Of a stretch of 64,000 nt of DNA, positions 50,555-59,234 are shown piece by piece. Within the stretch, counting starts at the first letter, position 1, and the number at the start of each line of letters is the position of its first letter. The stretch is from Mycobacterium sp. 1554424.7 (GTDB lineage: Bacteria > Actinomycetota > Actinomycetes > Mycobacteriales > Mycobacteriaceae): positions 120,558 through 184,557 of the forward strand of contig NZ_LZSE01000097.1 in assembly GCF_001665295.1 (NCBI RefSeq). Direction: 5' to 3'. The notes beneath the pieces were generated by a model. It was not told the DNA's origin. It worked only from the letters and a program-made list of their open reading frames with translations, and searched no databases. The position numbers were made by a program, and so were the translations under genes.

Positions 50555-51940
50555 TCACCGCCGGACGGGCGCGCGCTCGCGCACCAGGGCGCACAGCTGC
50601 CACCGACCCGGCACGCCCTTGAGCGCGCTTTCGCCGCGGTCGGCGAACCTGTGGCGCGAGCCTGTGACGATGTCGCGCACCGTCGAGGACACCAGCACCT
50701 CGCTGGGATCGGCGAGCGCCGCCACCCGCGCGCCGATGTGCACGGCCATGCCGGCGATATCGTTTTTCAAGGCCCCGCGCACCTCGACCTCGCCGGCGTG
50801 GATGCCCACCCGCACCTCGATGCCCAGCACACGCACCGCGTCGACGATGTCGTCGGCGCAGGCGAGCGCGGCGCTGGGGCTGGAGAAGGTGGCGACGAAC
50901 CCGTCCCCGGCGGTGTTGACCTCATGCCCGCCGAACCGCTGCAGTTCGTGCCGAATGATGGTGTCGTGGTTGTCCAGCAGGTCGCGCCACCTGCCGTCGC
51001 CGAGCACGGCGGCGCGTTCGGTCGAGCCGACGATGTCGGTGAACACGATCGTGGTCAGCAGGCGCTCCGCGTCCGAGCCGCCCCGCATGCCGGTGATGAA
51101 CTCCTCGATCTCGTCGAGCATCGGCGCGGTGTTGCCGACCCAGTACAGAGTGTCTTCGCCCGGTAGCTCCACGTAGCGCGATCCCGCGATGTTCTCGGCC
51201 AGGTACCGACCGTGCTCGACGGGGGTGAATTCGGAGCCGGCGCGATGCAGGATCAGCGTCGGTGCGGTGATGCGCGGCAGGGTGTCGCGCACGTCGGCCT
51301 GCCGGATGGTCAGGATCATCGCGCGCGCCATGCTGGGCGAGGCGGCGCGGTTGCCTGCGGCGTCCCACCAGGCGCGGAAGGCGTCGTCGCGCGCGACGCT
51401 GGGCGCGATCATGCCGAGCATGTCGAAGCCCCGCTCGACCGCGTCCGGGTCGATGGCCAGGGTGGTATACGGGTCGAGGTCCTCGATCTGGGCGCCCATC
51501 GGGTAGTCGGGGGCGTACAGGGTGCGGGCCGCGCCGTTGATGATGACCAGGCTGCTGACCCGTTCCGGGTACTCGGCCGCCAGCGTGAGCGCGGTCATCG
51601 AGGTGAAGCCCGGCGCCACGATCGTGGCCCGCTCGCACCCCACCGCGTCCATCACCGAGACGACGTCCTTCGCCCAGAACTGCGGCCCGATCATGTCGAT
51701 TGAGGAGACGCGGGACGACAGCCCGATCCCGCGCTGGTCGAGCCGGATCACCCGGGCGAAGGACGCCAACCGTCGATGAAAGCGGTACATCGACGGCTCG
51801 GCGTCGACCGAGTCGATCGGAATCGACGGCCCGGGAAGCAGCAGCAGGTCGATCGGCCCATCGCCGAACACTTGGTAGGCGATGTCGGTCTCGCCGCAAC
51901 TGGCGTACCGGGTTCGTGGTGTCCCAGAAAACCCAGCCAC
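50555..51940 (-). CDS. Class III nucleotide cyclase fused to a degenerate alpha/beta hydrolase domain
   Basis: A 461-residue two-domain protein. Residues about 15-280 form an alpha/beta hydrolase domain, and residues 290-455 a class III cyclase. In the hydrolase the nucleophile elbow reads APGFTSM with no Ser, and the late His position reads EDTLYW, so catalysis is unlikely and a ligand-sensing role is more plausible. In the cyclase the metal Asp residues are present in [13 protein letters not shown] and [11 protein letters not shown]. The usual substrate-Lys position has Asn (EVNTAGDG), so adenylate versus guanylate specificity and activity are open. The start is GTG 51940. TetR lies downstream-divergent of MpaB; no clear partner is known. 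Confidence 0.87.
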   Translation of the reverse strand: MAGFSGTPRTRYASCGETDIAYQVFGDGPIDLLLLPGPSIPIDSVDAEPSMYRFHRRLASFARVIRLDQRGIGLSSRVSSIDMIGPQFWAKDVVSVMDAVGCERATIVAPGFTSMTALTLAAEYPERVSSLVIINGAARTLYAPDYPMGAQIEDLDPYTTLAIDPDAVERGFDMLGMIAPSVARDDAFRAWWDAAGNRAASPSMARAMILTIRQADVRDTLPRITAPTLILHRAGSEFTPVEHGRYLAENIAGSRYVELPGEDTLYWVGNTAPMLDEIEEFITGMRGGSDAERLLTTIVFTDIVGSTERAAVLGDGRWRDLLDNHDTIIRHELQRFGGHEVNTAGDGFVATFSSPSAALACADDIVDAVRVLGIEVRVGIHAGEVEVRGALKNDIAGMAVHIGARVAALADPSEVLVSSTVRDIVTGSRHRFADRGESALKGVPGRWQLCALVRERAPVRR

Positions 51941-51982
51941 GAACTAAAGGCTAATGCAGCACACCGACAAAGCCGGGCCAAG

Positions 51983-52576
51983 CTAGCGGCCGATGATCGG
52001 CACCAGATAGCGGGCGGCGTAGTCGCGCACGGCCGCCTGGTCCGAGATGTCGAGCCGGTCGGTGGGGAACACGATGATGCCCAGGGCGACGCGCAGCAGG
52101 ATGTCGGCGATGTCGGCGAGGTCGGGGTCGGGGATGTCGGTCCCGCAGCGCCGCAGCGTGTGCGCGATCCCGTCGGCGAACTGGCGAATCGGGAAGACGT
52201 GGGACCGGGAAAACAAGCCGAGCAGCTCGGGCTCGCTTTCGGCGATCCGCGAATACAGGCGAGAGTCCTGCACGAGTCGCACCCCGAGCGCGAACGCCTC
52301 GATCACGGCCTCTTGCGGGGTGCAGCCCGCGGTGGCCCGGTCGAGCGTGGCGAAGAATACCTCGGCCTCGCGCCGCACCACCTGTTCGAACAGGTCGTCC
52401 TTTGTTGGAAATCGCCGGTAGACGGTGCTGCGGCTGACCCCGGCGCGGGCCGCGACGTCTTCGATGTTCGCGCGACGCACGCCGTAGGTCTCGAAGACCG
52501 TTCGCGCGGTGTCCAGGATGGTGCGGTCGACGTCGGTGGCTTCGGCGACATTGCCGGCAGGGCTGCGGTTCCGCAT
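51983..52576 (-). CDS. TetR family transcriptional regulator
   Basis: A 197-residue TetR repressor with the HTH VRRANIEDVAARAGVSRSTV, then YRRFPTKDDLFEQV (about 33-66) and a helical ligand domain. ATG 52576. It is divergent from the MpaB-like oxygenase, with a palindrome ATACGTAT (52630-52637) in the 104-base gap. It probably controls that gene and itself. Confidence 0.9.
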   Translation of the reverse strand: MRNRSPAGNVAEATDVDRTILDTARTVFETYGVRRANIEDVAARAGVSRSTVYRRFPTKDDLFEQVVRREAEVFFATLDRATAGCTPQEAVIEAFALGVRLVQDSRLYSRIAESEPELLGLFSRSHVFPIRQFADGIAHTLRRCGTDIPDPDLADIADILLRVALGIIVFPTDRLDISDQAAVRDYAARYLVPIIGR

Positions 52577-52629
52577 GGATCACGACCCTCCCGGCGATCT
52601 CGACGCGACGCTGTTACTCTGACACAAAG

Positions 52630-52637
52630 ATACGTAT
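52630..52637. promoter_or_regulatory. Candidate TetR operator core before MpaB-like gene
   Basis: ATACGTAT is an 8-base perfect palindrome in an AT-rich patch; the flanks extend the dyad imperfectly (7 of 10 pairs match counting outward). It lies midway between the divergent TetR and MpaB-like starts. Confidence 0.35.
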
Positions 52638-52680
52638 TTGTTTCTCTGTTTCACACCAGCGTGTCGGGCAGGAGGTTGGG

Positions 52681-53640
52681 ATGACGGCGCAACGGGCCGA
52701 CCAGGGTTTCGACACCGGGGTTCGCGAAGCCGTCCCCATGCCGGTCGACGACGACGTCGCCGAGGCCGCGCCGCGGCTCGGACCCGAGTCGTTGACGTGG
52801 AAGTTCTACGGGGACCACCGCACCCAGTTCTTCGGGTTTCAGCGCACCGCCGGCGTGGAGAATTGCATCGAGCAACTCGCCCAGGGCGTGCTCGACCACT
52901 CGGTGATCTTCAGCGACACGCTGGGCCGGGCCAAACGAACCGCTCCGCCCCTGATGAAGACCGTCTACTCCGCGGACCCGCACGAGTGGGGCCGCAAGGT
53001 CCGCGATTTCCACAAGCCGATCAAGGGCACCATCAGCGACGGCTCGAGGTATCATGCGCTCAATCCGGAATTGTTCTACTGGGCGCACGCCACCTTCGTC
53101 GATCAGGTCATCTACACGGCCGACACGTTCATCCGCCGGTTGTCCCGCGCGGAAAAGGAACAGATCTTCAACGAGGGCAAGATCTGGTACGGCCTCTACG
53201 GGGTGAGCGACCGCGCCCAGCCGCAGACGTACGACGAGTTCGTCGCGTACTGGGACGAGATGCTCGAGCGGTTCGTCCCGCACAAGACCGTCCTGTACGG
53301 CACGGGCTACATCCGCAAGGGCATCCCCGGTCCGCGCTGGATTCCCACGCCCGTCTGGAAGATCTTGTCCGCGCCGCTCAACGCCTACACCCGGCTGGTG
53401 CTCGTCGGCACCCTGCCGCCGCAGATGCGCGAGGTGTGCCAGCTGCAGTGGGATGCCAAGAAGGAGAAGCGATTCCAGCGGTTCGCCGCCGCGGTGCGCG
53501 CGCTCAATCCGTTGATCAACCGGCTGCCCGTGTCCTTCATCTACCTGCCGTGGGCGGCCGCGGCGTGGCGCCGCGCGGGCGTGGACCCGCGCAGGCTGCA
53601 CAATTTTCCTTCCGAATTCCCTTCCGAACGCGCGGCTTAA
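52681..53640 (+). CDS. MpaB-like oxygenase (DUF2236)
   Basis: A 319-residue member of the MpaB/rubber-oxygenase-like family: HEWGRKVRDFHKPIKGT and YHALNPELFYWAHATFVDQV carry the conserved His residues of this haem-associated family. LNRLPVSFIYLP is near the C-terminus. Members are linked to ketone/lipid oxidation, including a mycophenolic-acid-cluster protein; function here is inferred only. ATG 52681 follows AGGAGGTTGGG. It is divergent from TetR. Its stop overlaps that of the convergent amidohydrolase. Confidence 0.85.
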   Translation: MTAQRADQGFDTGVREAVPMPVDDDVAEAAPRLGPESLTWKFYGDHRTQFFGFQRTAGVENCIEQLAQGVLDHSVIFSDTLGRAKRTAPPLMKTVYSADPHEWGRKVRDFHKPIKGTISDGSRYHALNPELFYWAHATFVDQVIYTADTFIRRLSRAEKEQIFNEGKIWYGLYGVSDRAQPQTYDEFVAYWDEMLERFVPHKTVLYGTGYIRKGIPGPRWIPTPVWKILSAPLNAYTRLVLVGTLPPQMREVCQLQWDAKKEKRFQRFAAAVRALNPLINRLPVSFIYLPWAAAAWRRAGVDPRRLHNFPSEFPSERAA

Positions 53641-54614
53641 CCGATGCGCAGCAGCCGCTCGGCGTTGCCGTGGGCGATCTTGTCCCGGTCGGCCGCGGAC
53701 AGCGTCGTCCGCTCCAACCCCTGGACCGCCTCGTGGGACGACTCGTAGGGATAGTCGACCGAGAACATCACCGCGTCGGCGCCGACCTCCAGCACCGCGC
53801 CCAGCATCACCGCCGGAGAGAACACCCCGCTGTTGGTGAAGACGACGTTCGTGCCGAGGTACGCCGACGGGACGCGCCGCAGCGGAGTCGTTGTCGCGAT
53901 AGTGGCGTAGCGGGAGTCCAGCCGGCTGCGCTGAAACGGCAGGAACTCACCCATGTGCCCCAGGATCAGCGTCGCTCCCGGATGCCGGTCGAACACGCCG
54001 CCGAACACCAGCCGCAGCGCGTGCCCGCTGACCTCGGCGGCCCAGCTCCAGGTCGCGCCGTACAGTTCCGGGCGCCCGTCGATGACGCGCCAGCGATCCG
54101 CCGGCGGCGCGCCCGGGTGCAAATACAGCGGCAGGCCAAGGGATTCCACCGCGGACCACAACTCGTCGTATTCGGGGGCGTCCAAATAGCGCCCGCCGGG
54201 CCCGCTGATGCAGTCGTTGACCAGGCCCCCGCACAACCCGTCCTGGGTGACGGCGCGCTCCAGCTCCGCCGCGGCCGCGGCCGGGTCCTGCAGCGGCAAG
54301 GCGGCGAACCCGCGGAACCGATCGGGATGCTGGGCAATGATTTTCGCCAGGTAGTCGTTGGCGAGCCGGGCGTTGGTGCGCGCCTTCTCGGCGTCGATGT
54401 CGACCTGCAAACCCGGGGATGTCAGCGACAGGACCTGAAGGTCGATGCCGGCGTCGTCCATCTCCGCAAGCCGGTATTCGGTGAAATCGGGCAGCCGGCG
54501 CTCGTATCGGTCGGCGAATTCGGGTTTCAGCAGCCGCATTAGTCGCTGATGGGCCGGCTGCAGGTCGGCCAGTTCCGGAATGAAGAACGCCTCTTCCAGG
54601 GCGATGTAGCGCAT
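53637..54614 (-). CDS. Amidohydrolase family protein (resorcylate-decarboxylase-like)
   Basis: A 325-residue TIM-barrel enzyme of the amidohydrolase_2 group: MRYIALEEAF supplies the N-terminal metal Glu, LPLYLHPGAPP a His ligand, LILGHMGEFLPF another His, and MFSVDYPYES the metal Asp. This resembles gamma-resorcylate/5-carboxyvanillate decarboxylases, which remove CO2 from aromatic acids without oxygen. A hydrolase role is an alternative. The start is ATG 54614. It is divergent from an SDR, 156 bases away. Confidence 0.85.
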   Translation of the reverse strand: MRYIALEEAFFIPELADLQPAHQRLMRLLKPEFADRYERRLPDFTEYRLAEMDDAGIDLQVLSLTSPGLQVDIDAEKARTNARLANDYLAKIIAQHPDRFRGFAALPLQDPAAAAAELERAVTQDGLCGGLVNDCISGPGGRYLDAPEYDELWSAVESLGLPLYLHPGAPPADRWRVIDGRPELYGATWSWAAEVSGHALRLVFGGVFDRHPGATLILGHMGEFLPFQRSRLDSRYATIATTTPLRRVPSAYLGTNVVFTNSGVFSPAVMLGAVLEVGADAVMFSVDYPYESSHEAVQGLERTTLSAADRDKIAHGNAERLLRIG

Positions 54615-54770
54615 ACGTCTTCCTTACCGTGGTCTGCCATCGCGTGCATCCGGTCGGCGCGTGACGTGCGGTTCTACGCGATTTGGCCGTCCGAACCGGC
54701 CTGGGGTCTACCCATCGGCCCCCGAAAGCACGAAAGTGAGGGGTACTTGAAACCGAAGGAGGGGAGCGGC

Positions 54771-55544
54771 ATGCAGACGACGGGCAATACGGTGCTGGTG
54801 ACCGGAGGCGGCAGCGGAATCGGTCGCGGCTTGGCCGAGGCGTTTCACCGGCTGGGCAACCAGGTGGTCATCGCGGGCCGCCGGCGCGAGCCGCTGCAGG
54901 CCGTCGCGACCGCCAATCCCGGCATCCAGACGCTCTCGCTGGAACAAGGCGACCCCGCCGACATCCGCCGGTTCGCCACCGAGCTGACCGACCGCTACCC
55001 GGACCTCAACGTCGTCATCAACAATGCCGCCGTCCAGCGCGTCGAGGACCTCACCACGACCAGCCCCGGCGCGGCGGAATTGACCGTCGCCATCAATCTG
55101 CTGGGCCCGATCCGTCTCACGGCCGCGCTGCTGCCGTCGCTGCTGAAGAAGCCTCGGGCGGCGATCCTCAATGTCACGTCGGGCCTCGCGTTCATACCGA
55201 GCGCCGTCACGCCGACGTATTGCGCGACCAAAGCGGCGCTGCACTCTTATACCCAGTCGCTGCGTTACCAGCTGCGCGGGACGGCGGTCCAGGTGATCGA
55301 AATAATCCCGCCGCATGTGGAGACTGCTCTGCAGCGGGGGCGGGGATTCGACACGGCGGATCCCCGGGCGATGCCGCTGGACGACTACATCGCCGAGACG
55401 ATGAGCCTGTTGCAGACGCAACCGGAGGCCGAGGAGATCATCGTGGAGCGGGTCAGGCCTTACCGGTTCGCCGAACGCGACGGCGTCTACGACGAGATCT
55501 ATTCCGCCCTCAACGAGGCGATCACGGCGGCCATAGAGGCCTAG
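54771..55544 (+). CDS. SDR family oxidoreductase (DltE-like)
   Basis: A 257-residue SDR. ATG 54771 follows AAGGAGGGGAG. TGGGSGIG (11-18) is the nucleotide loop, NNAAVQ the strand, and YCATK (about 152-156) holds the active site. IIPPHVETALQ and the ending YSALNEAITAAIEA match the DltE-like group. It lies 135 bases upstream of the LuxE-like gene on the same strand, so it may reduce or oxidise the aldehyde or alcohol belonging to that module. Confidence 0.86.
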   Translation: MQTTGNTVLVTGGGSGIGRGLAEAFHRLGNQVVIAGRRREPLQAVATANPGIQTLSLEQGDPADIRRFATELTDRYPDLNVVINNAAVQRVEDLTTTSPGAAELTVAINLLGPIRLTAALLPSLLKKPRAAILNVTSGLAFIPSAVTPTYCATKAALHSYTQSLRYQLRGTAVQVIEIIPPHVETALQRGRGFDTADPRAMPLDDYIAETMSLLQTQPEAEEIIVERVRPYRFAERDGVYDEIYSALNEAITAAIEA

Positions 55545-55679
55545 CCCAATCGCGCAACGGCTGAAACCCGGCCGGCCACAAAGAGTTCGCCGGGGCATGG
55601 GGCAACGTTCAGCGCCCGTATGCCCGGCGGGCCCCGCCGCGGTTGTCCGGCCGGTCGCCGATGCGACAGGATCGAACCC

Positions 55680-56777
55680 ATGGGCGACTTTTCGCTGTTG
55701 GACGTTCCCCGACCGGTTCGGATCGCGGACCCCGAGGCGTACCTCAGCGCCGCAATGGCCTGGCACTTCGGCGAGGACACCGGTTCCCCGTTCTGGTTGC
55801 GAACCGCCCCGACGCTGAACTTCGACCCGTTGACCGACGTCAAGAGCTTTGCGGACCTGCGTTTGTTCCCCAACCTCGTCAACGAGCTGCGCAGCGCGCC
55901 CGTCGAGGACCTCATCCCGCGCGGTTACGGCGCACCGGGATCCCCGGCGCCGCTGCCCCAGATATTCGAATCCGGCGGTACCACCGGGGCTCCCAAACGC
56001 ACTGTGCAGCTGCCGGATTGGATCGCCCAAGTCGTCGAATGGCAGACCGAGGACTTCGCGGCCGGCGGCTTTGTCCGGGGGCAGGGCTTCCTGTGCCTGA
56101 TGCCGAGCGGGCCACACGGCGTCGGCTATTTCTCTCGGTTGGTCTCCGAACGGCTGGGCGCGGTCTTCCATGCGATCGACATCGACCCGCGCTGGGTGAA
56201 GAAACTCGCGGCCCGCAACGCGGCCGCCGAAGTGGCCGCGTACGTCGACCACGTCGTCGAGCAGGCGGTGTTCGTTCTGCAGACCCAGAGCATCGCCAAT
56301 CTGCACGCCACCCCGCCGCTGCTGGAGGCCATCGCGCGAAACGACCGCGTGGTCGATCTGGTGAACGACAAGGTCCGCTACCTATTGCTGAGCGGTGCCC
56401 ACGTCGATGCCGACACGCTCGATCTGCTGCGCGACATCTTCCCGGACACGACGATCACCATGGCCTTCGGCAGCACCATGGTGCTTTCGCAGGCGGTCAC
56501 CCGAACCGCCGACGGCGGTTCGTTCGTATTCGACCCGCGGACACCGTATGTCGTGTTCTGGGTCGTCGACCCCGACACCGGTGAACGAGTGCCGTACGGG
56601 CAACGGGGCCAGGTGGTGATGAACCACATCAGCAAGGGCATGTTCATACCCAACAACCTGGAGCGGGACCTCGCCATCCGGCTGCCCGGGCCGGCGGGCG
56701 AGCTCAGCGATTCGGTCAGCGAGGTGCGGCCCGTGACCACCTTCGACGGCGAAGCCGTCATCGAAGGCGTCTACTGA
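55680..56777 (+). CDS. LuxE-like acyl-adenylating / acyl-protein synthetase
   Basis: A 365-residue AMP-forming protein. The adenylation P-loop is FESGGTTGAPKR (96-107), and later LLSGAHVD and ITMAFGSTM match A5/A7-like strands. It is too short for a full ANL ligase: the mobile C-terminal lid is absent, as in LuxE acyl-protein synthetases. It would activate a carboxylic acid as acyl-AMP and probably pass it to its neighbour. ATG 55680. The gene for the LuxC-like protein starts 2 bases after its stop, strongly implying a joint function. Sequence-specific assignment remains uncertain: it is annotated as a phenazine-type AMP-binding protein in some relatives. Confidence 0.68.
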   Translation: MGDFSLLDVPRPVRIADPEAYLSAAMAWHFGEDTGSPFWLRTAPTLNFDPLTDVKSFADLRLFPNLVNELRSAPVEDLIPRGYGAPGSPAPLPQIFESGGTTGAPKRTVQLPDWIAQVVEWQTEDFAAGGFVRGQGFLCLMPSGPHGVGYFSRLVSERLGAVFHAIDIDPRWVKKLAARNAAAEVAAYVDHVVEQAVFVLQTQSIANLHATPPLLEAIARNDRVVDLVNDKVRYLLLSGAHVDADTLDLLRDIFPDTTITMAFGSTMVLSQAVTRTADGGSFVFDPRTPYVVFWVVDPDTGERVPYGQRGQVVMNHISKGMFIPNNLERDLAIRLPGPAGELSDSVSEVRPVTTFDGEAVIEGVY

Positions 56778-56779
56778 CC

Positions 56780-58198
56780 GTGGAAAGCCAACCGGCCTCC
56801 CTCGCAACCGGTTTGGTGCGCATCGACGCGCTCGGTGCGGGCGGCGAGTATCGAACCCGCAACCGCGAGGTCATCATGAGCACCGCCGGCGCCGCGGTGG
56901 CCGAACTGAGTATCGTTCCGCCGCTGTACGTTTCGCGCACCATCGGCGCGCAGCGCAAGGCCCGGCCGCTACCCCTCGCCCAGCGTGAGGCGGCGCTGGC
57001 CGACGCGGCCGATGCCTTTGCCGACGCCGTGATCGGCGGACTGGACTTCGAGCAGTACGTGCGCCTGGCCAGCGGCATCTCCGGGCTGCCGATCGCGGTC
57101 ACCCGGGCCGGGGCGCGCGGTGTTGCCGACGGAATTGCCTCGGCGTTCGCCGCGGTGCGATCGGCTCGGCCCGCGGGCGCCGCGCTCGACTGGCGCGAGG
57201 AGGGCATCCGGCGCGGCGGTGCGGTGTGGGCGCGGCGCGGCGAGGTGTTCGCCGTGCACGCGGCGGGAAACGGCCCGGGCGTGCATGCCCTGTGGCCCCA
57301 GGCGCTCGCGCTGGGATACCGGGTGGCGGTGCGGCCGTCTCGCCGCGAACCGCTGACCGCGCACCGGCTGGTGAATGCCTTGCGCCAGGCGGGATTTCGC
57401 CCCGAAGACGCGGTCTACTTGCCCACCGATCACGGCGGTGCCGACGAGATCATCCGGTCCGCGGATCTCGCCTTGGTGTATGGCGGCCAGGACTTGGTCG
57501 ACAAGTACGCCGACGATCCCGCCGTCGTGGTGAACGGCCCCGGCCGAACCAAGATCCTCATCACCGCCGACCAGGATTGGCGCGACCACGTCGACCTCGT
57601 GGTCGACTCGATCGCCAACCTGGGCGGAATGGCGTGCGTGAACGCCACCGCGGTGCTCTACGAGGGCGACCCCGCCCCGTTGGCTCACGCCATCGCCGAG
57701 CGGTTGGCGGCGATCCAGCCGCTGCCCAGCGAGGACGAGCGCGCGATCCTGCCCACCCAGCCCCTCGACAAGGCGCGTGCCCTTGCGGCCTACTTGGCCG
57801 CCAAGGCCGCGGGAACGACGCCGCTGTTGGGTGCCGACCAGGTCGTCGCCCCGATCGGCGCCGGCCCCGACGGCTACGCGGCGCTGCGCCCCGCGGTGCA
57901 CCTGCTGGCGCAGCCCGGCTCCGGCCAGCTCACCGACACGCTCAACACCGAGCTGCCGTTTCCGTGCGTGTGGGTGTCGTCGTGGTCGCGCGCCGGCGGG
58001 GTCGAGCCGCTGCGGCATTCATTGGTGGTCACCGCCCTCACCGGAGACGAACGGCTCGTCGACGATCTGCTCGCCGAACCGACGGTCGCCAACGTCTATT
58101 GGGGAAACCACCCGACCTTCTACGCGGCCCCCGAAATTCCGCACGACGGGTTCCTGGCGGATCACCTGATGCGCAACAAGGGCTTCGTCAGCGACTAG
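56780..58198 (+). CDS. LuxC-like acyl reductase (aldehyde dehydrogenase fold)
   Basis: A 472-residue ALDH-fold protein. AAGNGPGVHALWPQALALG (162-180) stands at the cofactor/oxyanion region, and NLGGMACVNAT holds the probable nucleophile Cys286. This is the pattern of fatty-acid/acyl reductases (LuxC, acyl-CoA reductases), not ordinary aldehyde dehydrogenases, which carry E-L-G-G-K before the Cys; here that segment is missing. Expected to reduce an acyl-thioester or acyl-AMP to an aldehyde with NADPH. The start is GTG 56780. It is translated with the LuxE-like gene. Confidence 0.7.
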   Translation: MESQPASLATGLVRIDALGAGGEYRTRNREVIMSTAGAAVAELSIVPPLYVSRTIGAQRKARPLPLAQREAALADAADAFADAVIGGLDFEQYVRLASGISGLPIAVTRAGARGVADGIASAFAAVRSARPAGAALDWREEGIRRGGAVWARRGEVFAVHAAGNGPGVHALWPQALALGYRVAVRPSRREPLTAHRLVNALRQAGFRPEDAVYLPTDHGGADEIIRSADLALVYGGQDLVDKYADDPAVVVNGPGRTKILITADQDWRDHVDLVVDSIANLGGMACVNATAVLYEGDPAPLAHAIAERLAAIQPLPSEDERAILPTQPLDKARALAAYLAAKAAGTTPLLGADQVVAPIGAGPDGYAALRPAVHLLAQPGSGQLTDTLNTELPFPCVWVSSWSRAGGVEPLRHSLVVTALTGDERLVDDLLAEPTVANVYWGNHPTFYAAPEIPHDGFLADHLMRNKGFVSD

Positions 58199-58203
58199 TC
58201 CCG

Positions 58204-58216
58204 ACGGCGTCGCCGT
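58204..58216. terminator. Short hairpin between convergent genes
   Basis: ACGGC-GTC-GCCGT can form a 5-bp hairpin just after the LuxC-like stop, before the convergent cutinase stop. No U-tract, so terminator function is weakly supported. Confidence 0.25.
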
Positions 58217-58242
58217 TCTCGCGATCGCCGCTGGGCCTGCCC

Positions 58243-59007
58243 TCAGCTGCCGAAGTTCCCGCCGTTCGGTGACGCGACGACCGTGGTCGGCCCCGCGGGA
58301 CCCACCGGGCCGGCGGGGCCCTCGCCAAGGTGGCTCACCGCAAAGGCGACGCCCTTGTCGATCATCGCCCCGTCGTCGGCGTAGGCATCGTGTGCGGCGA
58401 AGTTCATGCCGTCAGAGCACACCGGGTCCTCGGGGGCGCAGACCTTGATCGTCTTGCCCTGATAGAGCGGACCGATCGAGAGCGGCGGCTGGTTGAGGAA
58501 GTTCATCGCCCGGACGTTCGGCGTACCGAACAGCACGACCGAGGAGACGTGGTTGGCGACGTCGGGAGCCAGCGGTTTCGGCACGGTCGCGGGATCGACC
58601 CCGTCCGGCACCGAGGACGAGGTGACGAAGCCCATCACGGCCGCGCCCTGGGAGAAGCCGCCGAGCACCATCTTGGTGTTGGGGCAGTCGTGCGCCATGG
58701 AAACCACGTGCGCGCCGGCGTCCCTGATGCCGTCGACGCCCGTCCCCCACTCGTGGCTGGCGGGGTAGTTGACCGGATAGACGTCGAACGACCTTGTTCC
58801 GACGCGCGAGCGGAGGGTGTCGGCGAACGCCTGGCCGGTTGCGCCAAGACCGGGCGGCTCGTCGGTACCGCGGGCAAAGACCACCTGCACGTCTGGGCAC
58901 GGCTGGGCGGCGGCGAAGGGGATAGCGGGCGCGAGGACGGAGGCGGATAGGCCCGCCGCCGCGACCACTGCTGGGCAGAGTAAACGAGGGAGGTGACGTG
59001 CGATCAT
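58243..59007 (-). CDS. Secreted cutinase family esterase
   Basis: A 254-residue cutinase-like serine esterase. A signal peptide of about 34 residues (SVLAPAIPFAAAQ) leads to the mature enzyme. The nucleophile is Ser119 in GGFSQGA, the acid is Asp194 in CAPEDPVC and the base is His206 in AAHDAY; Cys37/Cys108 and Cys190/Cys197 are likely disulfides. It hydrolyses esters outside the cell. The C-terminal 25 residues (GEGPAGPVGPAGPTTVV) form a collagen-like Gly-Pro tail, unusual for the family. Confidence 0.92.
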   Translation of the reverse strand: MIARHLPRLLCPAVVAAAGLSASVLAPAIPFAAAQPCPDVQVVFARGTDEPPGLGATGQAFADTLRSRVGTRSFDVYPVNYPASHEWGTGVDGIRDAGAHVVSMAHDCPNTKMVLGGFSQGAAVMGFVTSSSVPDGVDPATVPKPLAPDVANHVSSVVLFGTPNVRAMNFLNQPPLSIGPLYQGKTIKVCAPEDPVCSDGMNFAAHDAYADDGAMIDKGVAFAVSHLGEGPAGPVGPAGPTTVVASPNGGNFGS

Positions 59008-59234
59008 GCCGCAATTGTGCCCAACTGGAAGCCCGCCTAAACAGTGATCTTCCTGCGAATTATTTCAGATCCGTAAATTGTCCGGCGGACGCGCGGCGGC
59101 GCGCCGACGACCGATCTGTCACCGGCCGCGAAAGGTGCCGAACGCCGGGCCGGAGCGCGGGCCCAGACCCCGGTGTGGTCTGCTTGCTGTAGTCCGAGTC
59201 GAGGCACACGGTCGAGCCAGCGCCGCCCCTCGGC

